Assembly: GCA_023375675.1 (NCBI GenBank)
Contig: JALQBC010000048.1
Coordinates: 186,001-250,000 of the forward strand
Direction: 5' to 3'
From: Cytospora piceicola
Lineage: Eukaryota > Ascomycota > Sordariomycetes > Diaporthales > Cytosporaceae
DNA length: 64,000 bases
A program made the translations under genes and the position numbers. Below are positions 59,601-64,000 of the stretch, in pieces; position 1 is the first letter of the stretch; each line of letters begins with the position of its first letter. The notes under the pieces were generated by a model. That model was not told where the DNA came from. It saw only the letters and a list, made by a program, of their open reading frames with translations, and did not search any database.

Positions 59601-60539
59601 AACTAAAAACGGACCCCTGGTCGCCGTGCACAAAATGGGGAAAGAGTGAGCGACAGGGTCCAGCCTCTTGGGGCACGGGCTCTTTGACGGTACCTAATAA
59701 CGGCAGCGCCCTTGGCGCTGCTGCGAGCCCGCCAGGCCCGCCTTGCCAGCAAAGAAGACAAAGCTAGCAGCCTAGGAAACGGGCGTGTTCCTGACGTTGC
59801 GGCCTGTAGGTGCGCTGCGTTCTAGCGGGGCGGGCGGCCAAGACAATGGAAAAGGGCCCCATTTGACCACACACAAGCGAGATCGTGGGCAATGTGGCCC
59901 ATCAATGCGTCGGGCCCTTTGTTTCCTGGTAGTGTACAGTACTGTATGTACATACTGAACTGCGCCGCCACGGCCCACTGTCAGGTACGATCTGAGGTCT
60001 GACAGTCTGACAGTTCGTCGCTGCGTCCTTGACAGAGGGAAACGGTACGTGAGACTGGTCGAGAACGAACAACAACGGTCCCCACGCAGCACGGCGCGCC
60101 AGTGTGGGGCTCCCAAGGTTCCCTCTTGGGTCTCTGTCCATCGAGAACCACAGTCCAGAGTCAACCTTCAGACTCATCATCATCTGACTCCCGATCAACA
60201 TTAGTCGGTGAGAGAGGGAAACCGCAATCTCGTTGTCTTCGTGTCTGCGTGGCTGCGGCGAAGTGTCTATTTTTCATCAAGAAAAATGAGAAAAGCCCTG
60301 CTGAGATACCCCAAGCTGAACCTGAACGGCTCATCACACAAAGGCTAAAGGAGCAATACACGTTCCTTCGTCTCTGGCCACGGCCCCCGACCAACAAAGA
60401 AAAAAGGTCCTACGCCCTCCAGGACGCCCAGGAGGATCTAATCGCTGATGCTAAGTTTGGAACTCGTGCTCAACAAAGATGGATGCATAGGGCGCATGAG
60501 TGGGCACTATCAACCCGCTCGAAGCCTCTTCGAGCAAAG

Positions 60540-60565
60540 CACACACACACACACACACACACACA
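60540..60565 (+). repeat. CA microsatellite
   Basis: (CA)13-like uninterrupted run in the gene-free region. Confidence 0.9.
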
Positions 60566-61947
60566 ATGTGCCGCGAGAAAGACTACAGGATGCCGTCTGG
60601 CACAGCCGTGTTCTGCGCTGATGCTATGGTAGCTATAGCTGCTGCTGCCGTCGTAATCATGGCTTTGTCCTTCTTCTCTTGTCATGTCCTGGGATGCATC
60701 GCCGACCTGCACTGCAACCCATGGTTCACACCTTCGCCGGACGGAGAACCGTCTAGATCATATCTGATCTACTTGGACTGTCACCACAATTTTACCGTCC
60801 CCGGGATGGCACAGATGTACTTGCGATAACGTCCCCTCCTTGATGATACACAAGACAGGGGTGTCATATTACCAGTACAATTGTACATTTGCAGAAGTCC
60901 AAGCCCCCCCTTGGTCGACCATTGTTTCTCGCCTTCCGGTTCCGCATTCCTCCAATCACTCTTCATCCCTGTCCCGTCCAGGGCTCCTCTTCTTCTGCTT
61001 GACGTTGCCATCTCATTCCTCCTGGTCTCCCTGCTCAAGATCCTCATTCCCTGCGCGTGTTGCATGTCCGTGTGCCTGTCCTGTCCTGCCCTGTCCTGTT
61101 CCATCTTGCGACTCTGGCTTGATATTCATCAATCTCCTGTCACCACCGTTCCTTTTCCTCCCCTCCATTTCCTTCTACTCCTTTCCGCCGACCGACTTCT
61201 CTTTTGAAAGCGACAATCCTATCCTTTCGGCGACGTCGTCCTTGTTCAACGATACGCCCACGACACATTCGAGGCCAATCGATAGAGGCGCCGTCCTGCG
61301 CTCCCGTGACGATCTCCACCGGGACTGACCCCCGCCCCAGCCAAGGCAAATCCACGGGCCCCTTTTCCCGAAATTGCATTGCCAATGTCCGCCCTGGCAT
61401 GAATTTCGACCCTGCCTTCGACCTCGCTCCAGACAATCACGGCCACCTCGCTGTGATTCCTATACCATTCTGACGAGTCTCTCGTCAAGTCATTCATTTT
61501 CCCACCGTATAAACAACCCAGTTGCTTCCGGTGCAGCACAAGAAACTGTCAGTCCTGATGGTCTCCTTTTCCCCCTCCCTCGTCGATGTACCAATTACAG
61601 CTGAAGTGGAGCTGAAGGCTTGGGTCGTTTCGTTGTCCCTGTCCCAACAGTCACCGCGAGGAACAGTTCACACGCACGACTTTCGTGGCCCACGGGGTTT
61701 TCCAACGTTCACAAAACACTGACTGTCTACATCTATATAGATCACTCTTTTTGACATTATTGTCAAGTACATTCGTTATCATCTCATTTTTGACAGTGAG
61801 TTGTACATCACGCTCACCGTCGGCTCATTGAGCGCTGACAATCGTCAGGTCTATCTGCCTAGCTAGCATCGCACCAATCTTTTGCATTTAATCCTAGCAT
61901 ACTTTTCTCGACGACCAATCCGGATGACGTGCTGTTAGATAAGGAGG

Positions 61948-64000
61948 ATGCAGACCAAGTCGCTTTTGGTTGCTGCGCTGGTGGCTGCTTCGACTCTCGC
62001 CAGCGCAGAACCAGTGGCTAAGCGGAAGATATACTTTCCTCGTGAGGTCAAAAGGTCGTATTCCAATGCGACTGTCACGAGTTTTTCCTCTCCAGTCGTG
62101 CCTGCGCCAACAACCCAAAGCACGACTTCGGATCCATCATCGAGTGAAAGCCGCTCATTGACGGGTTTCTTGGAAAGCCTGACGGACTCGTCATCGGCCT
62201 CGCTTGAAAGCTCGATACCGTTTACGACCGACCTCGACCCTGAAACCGAGAGCTCTAGTGTGGCGGCAGTGACAACGCCTAGCGCTGTCCCTGTCCCCAC
62301 CACTAACGCCGCTACAGTGGGCTCGAATACGACCGAGTTCCTTACGGCTCCATTTGCGATTGTTACCAGTTCGACCGACTCGGCTACTATAGTTTCGTCG
62401 GCTACGGCGAGTCCAACAGACATCACCACGTCTCCTGTATCCGGAACAACAACTATCAGCACAAGCTCCCATGACACGACGTCCGTTGCCTCTGATGGTA
62501 CTACTACAATCGCAACCTCGACCGAATCGACCGTTTCGGCCTCTGAGACGACCACTGGCTCCGTTGATACGACTGCGATTTCGACTGGTTCGGCCACAAG
62601 CTCCGCTGACACGATCACTGATGTTATCCCTACCCCGAAGACAGCAATCGTGACGACCCCTGCCTCGACGGACCTGATCTCAACTTCGGGTGTGCAGACA
62701 ACGAGCGAGACCGGATCTTCATCGTCCGAAGCCTCGTCTGAATCTGTCACAGCCGGATCAACGACCGCTTCCACTTCCGCCGAAACCTCAGATGGAACGA
62801 CGATCGATTCTACCACTGTCGGAACTAAGGTCGGGTCCGCTACGGCTGGATCGACAACCGCTCCTACTACCGCCGAAACCTCAGATAGAACAACTATCGA
62901 TTCTACTACTGCCGAGTCCTCAGCCGGATCTGCCACGGATGGAGTAACGACCGCTTCTACTACCGCCCTAACCCAGGTCGGAGCAACAACCGTTCCAACT
63001 ACCGCTGATACCTCAGATGGAACAACGACCGCTTCTACCACCGCCCTAACCAAGGTCGGATCTGCCACGGCTGCCACCACTGCCGGAACCTCGGATGGAA
63101 CGACGATCGATTTTACTACCGCTGAAACCAAGGTCGGATCTGCCACGGCTGCCACCACTGCCGAAACCTCGGATGGGACGACGATCGACTTTACTACCGC
63201 TGAAACCAAGGTCGGATCTGCCACGGCTGCCACCACTGCCAAAACCTCGGATGGAACGACGATCGATTCTTCTACCGCTGAAACCAAGGTCGGATCTGCC
63301 ACGGGTGGATTGACGACTGCTTCAAGCACCGCCGAATCTTCGGTGGCTTCTGCTACGGCCGGAATCTCGAGTACTTCCGGAACGGCTGGATCCTCAGCCG
63401 TGTCTGCCACGAGCTCGACGGCAGTTACCAGCTCGACGGAAGTTGCAAGCGAGTCTGCCAACTTGACAGAATCTGCTACTTCCACTGTGAGCCAGGCTTC
63501 AGTAGTGACTACTAGCTCGCAAACGAGCGGTAATGCAGTCGCAACCTCAGGCACCGAGTCCGCCAACACGACCTTGGCGGGGACAGGAGCGACTAGTAAC
63601 AGCGCTTCTGCTACTGCGAGATCTTCGTCTTCTGGGTCGGGCTCGGGCTCGGGCATCGTGATTGCACCCACCGGAATTGTGACACCTACCGCTACCGGTC
63701 ATCCTCTGAGCTCGGTCCTGAGCAGTCTGGCCTCTGACTTTTCCAGCGGTATTGTGGTGGGAGCTTCGACGAACGCTACAACCTCGGAGACTGCATCACC
63801 TACGAGTTCGGCATCTTTCTCCGGCAGCGGCGCTGGCTTCTTGACTTCTCAGTCATCGACTGCGCCCAATGGTGCTTCCGCTACAGGATCAGGCGCAGGT
63901 GCCACGGCCTCCACATCTTCCATGTCCACCATTGACGCTTCTGCCACTGGCCCAGGAACCGGCACTACTCCATCAGCTACGTCGGCCTCGTCTTCTGTCC
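61948..64000 (+). CDS. secreted Ser/Thr-rich repeat protein, 5' part (runs off the right edge)
   Basis: Open from the ATG at 61948 to the window end (684 codons, no stop, no intron needed). The N-terminus MQTKSLLVAALVAASTLASA is a clear signal peptide with cleavage expected after Ala20. Two Kex2-type dibasic sites follow at Lys25-Arg26 and Lys35-Arg36, bounding the segment KIYFPREVKR. The rest is dominated by Ser, Thr, Ala and Gly, with a tandem array in the middle. This is the layout of heavily O-glycosylated surface mucins or adhesin-like wall proteins; a GPI tail or further domain would lie beyond the window. No enzymatic domain seen. A 578-codon minus-strand frame over the same DNA is a composition shadow. 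Confidence 0.8.
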   Translation, partial: MQTKSLLVAALVAASTLASAEPVAKRKIYFPREVKRSYSNATVTSFSSPVVPAPTTQSTTSDPSSSESRSLTGFLESLTDSSSASLESSIPFTTDLDPETESSSVAAVTTPSAVPVPTTNAATVGSNTTEFLTAPFAIVTSSTDSATIVSSATASPTDITTSPVSGTTTISTSSHDTTSVASDGTTTIATSTESTVSASETTTGSVDTTAISTGSATSSADTITDVIPTPKTAIVTTPASTDLISTSGVQTTSETGSSSSEASSESVTAGSTTASTSAETSDGTTIDSTTVGTKVGSATAGSTTAPTTAETSDRTTIDSTTAESSAGSATDGVTTASTTALTQVGATTVPTTADTSDGTTTASTTALTKVGSATAATTAGTSDGTTIDFTTAETKVGSATAATTAETSDGTTIDFTTAETKVGSATAATTAKTSDGTTIDSSTAETKVGSATGGLTTASSTAESSVASATAGISSTSGTAGSSAVSATSSTAVTSSTEVASESANLTESATSTVSQASVVTTSSQTSGNAVATSGTESANTTLAGTGATSNSASATARSSSSGSGSGSGIVIAPTGIVTPTATGHPLSSVLSSLASDFSSGIVVGASTNATTSETASPTSSASFSGSGAGFLTSQSSTAPNGASATGSGAGATASTSSMSTIDASATGPGTGTTPSATSASSSV
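63058..63291 (+). repeat. 78-bp coding tandem repeat x3
   Basis: Three near-identical 26-residue units starting GSATAATTA and ending TAETKV begin at 63058, 63136 and 63214, exactly 78 bp apart, with a truncated unit from 63292. Older diverged copies (TSDGTTID...KVGSAT) extend leftwards to about 62750. Confidence 0.92.

Larger units (their letters stand above)
53307..61947. other. 8.6 kb region without a supportable gene
   Basis: Only short frames on both strands, none with a recognisable domain and splice context. Contains CA microsatellites (53615-53653 and 60540-60565), C- and G-homopolymer runs (about 54320 and 56812), a short ATATGACC direct repeat (59060-59092), and a fragment resembling half of a Zn2Cys6 zinc cluster (about 56370-56415, plus strand). 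The last kilobase (60900-61940) is CT-rich, as expected of the promoter and leader of the following gene. It may hold decayed genes or unannotated non-coding transcripts; I cannot show either. Confidence 0.5.

Noticed and set aside
61935..63671. 578-codon minus-strand frame, Val/Ala/Glu-rich
   Set aside because: It is the antisense shadow of the Ser/Thr-rich protein. The plus frame has a signal peptide and in-phase repeats, whereas the minus frame has none; its openness follows from the ACN/TCN/GCN codon bias.

Overview
The window reads as nuclear DNA of a filamentous ascomycete, most likely a Sordariomycete. Genes carry short introns (about 50-150 bp) with GTRNGT donors and CTAAC/CTGAC branch sites. 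It holds a divergent pair of myosin-motor chitin synthases, a GPI-type GH16/WSC wall enzyme and an F-box family typical of such fungi. I assigned the taxon from gene content and architecture only. Sixteen protein-coding genes are supported: thirteen are called with good confidence, the remainder are two edge-truncated genes and a small unrecognised ORF. I see no tRNA, rRNA or CRISPR.

Layout. 1-5.5 kb: a possible edge gene (-), a seven-exon F-box gene (-), a hotdog thioesterase (-) and PEX12 (+). 6.0-9.8 kb: a GH16 glucanase with WSC domain and GPI tail (+), converging on a calcineurin-like phosphoesterase (-). 12.5-20 kb: SET3 (PHD+SET, +), ALG7 (-) and SEH1 (+); ALG7 and SEH1 are divergent. 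21.2-28.1 kb: BMS1 (-), a small I9 proteinase inhibitor (+) and a mitochondrial PDK/BCKDK-type kinase (+). 28.5-44 kb: class VII (-) and class V (+) chitin synthases head to head across a 4.1 kb intergenic region. 44.6-53.3 kb: an omega-type glutathione transferase, the ubiquitin E1 UBA1 and FKBP12, all on -. 53.3-61.9 kb: 8.6 kb without a supportable gene. 61.9-64 kb: the 5' part of a secreted Ser/Thr-rich repeat protein running off the edge.

Functionally this is mostly a housekeeping chromosome-arm segment: ribosome biogenesis (BMS1), nuclear pore (SEH1), N-glycosylation (ALG7), peroxisome import (PEX12), ubiquitin activation (UBA1), chromatin (SET3) and metabolism. Cell-wall genes are interspersed: two chitin synthases, the GH16 enzyme and the Ser/Thr-rich surface protein. 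I see no biosynthetic cluster.

The most unusual structure is an approximately 800 bp element with imperfect 40 bp terminal inverted repeats and TA flanks at 35350-36152. It contains three tandem arrays (9, 15 and 19 bp periods) and lies inside the shared upstream region of the two chitin synthases. Other points worth checking are a conserved-looking UBA1 N-terminal extension with no ATG, a Kex2-bounded decapeptide at the start of the Ser/Thr-rich protein, a 19-nt microexon in the F-box gene, and recurring ACCTAGGT palindromes confined to intergenic DNA.
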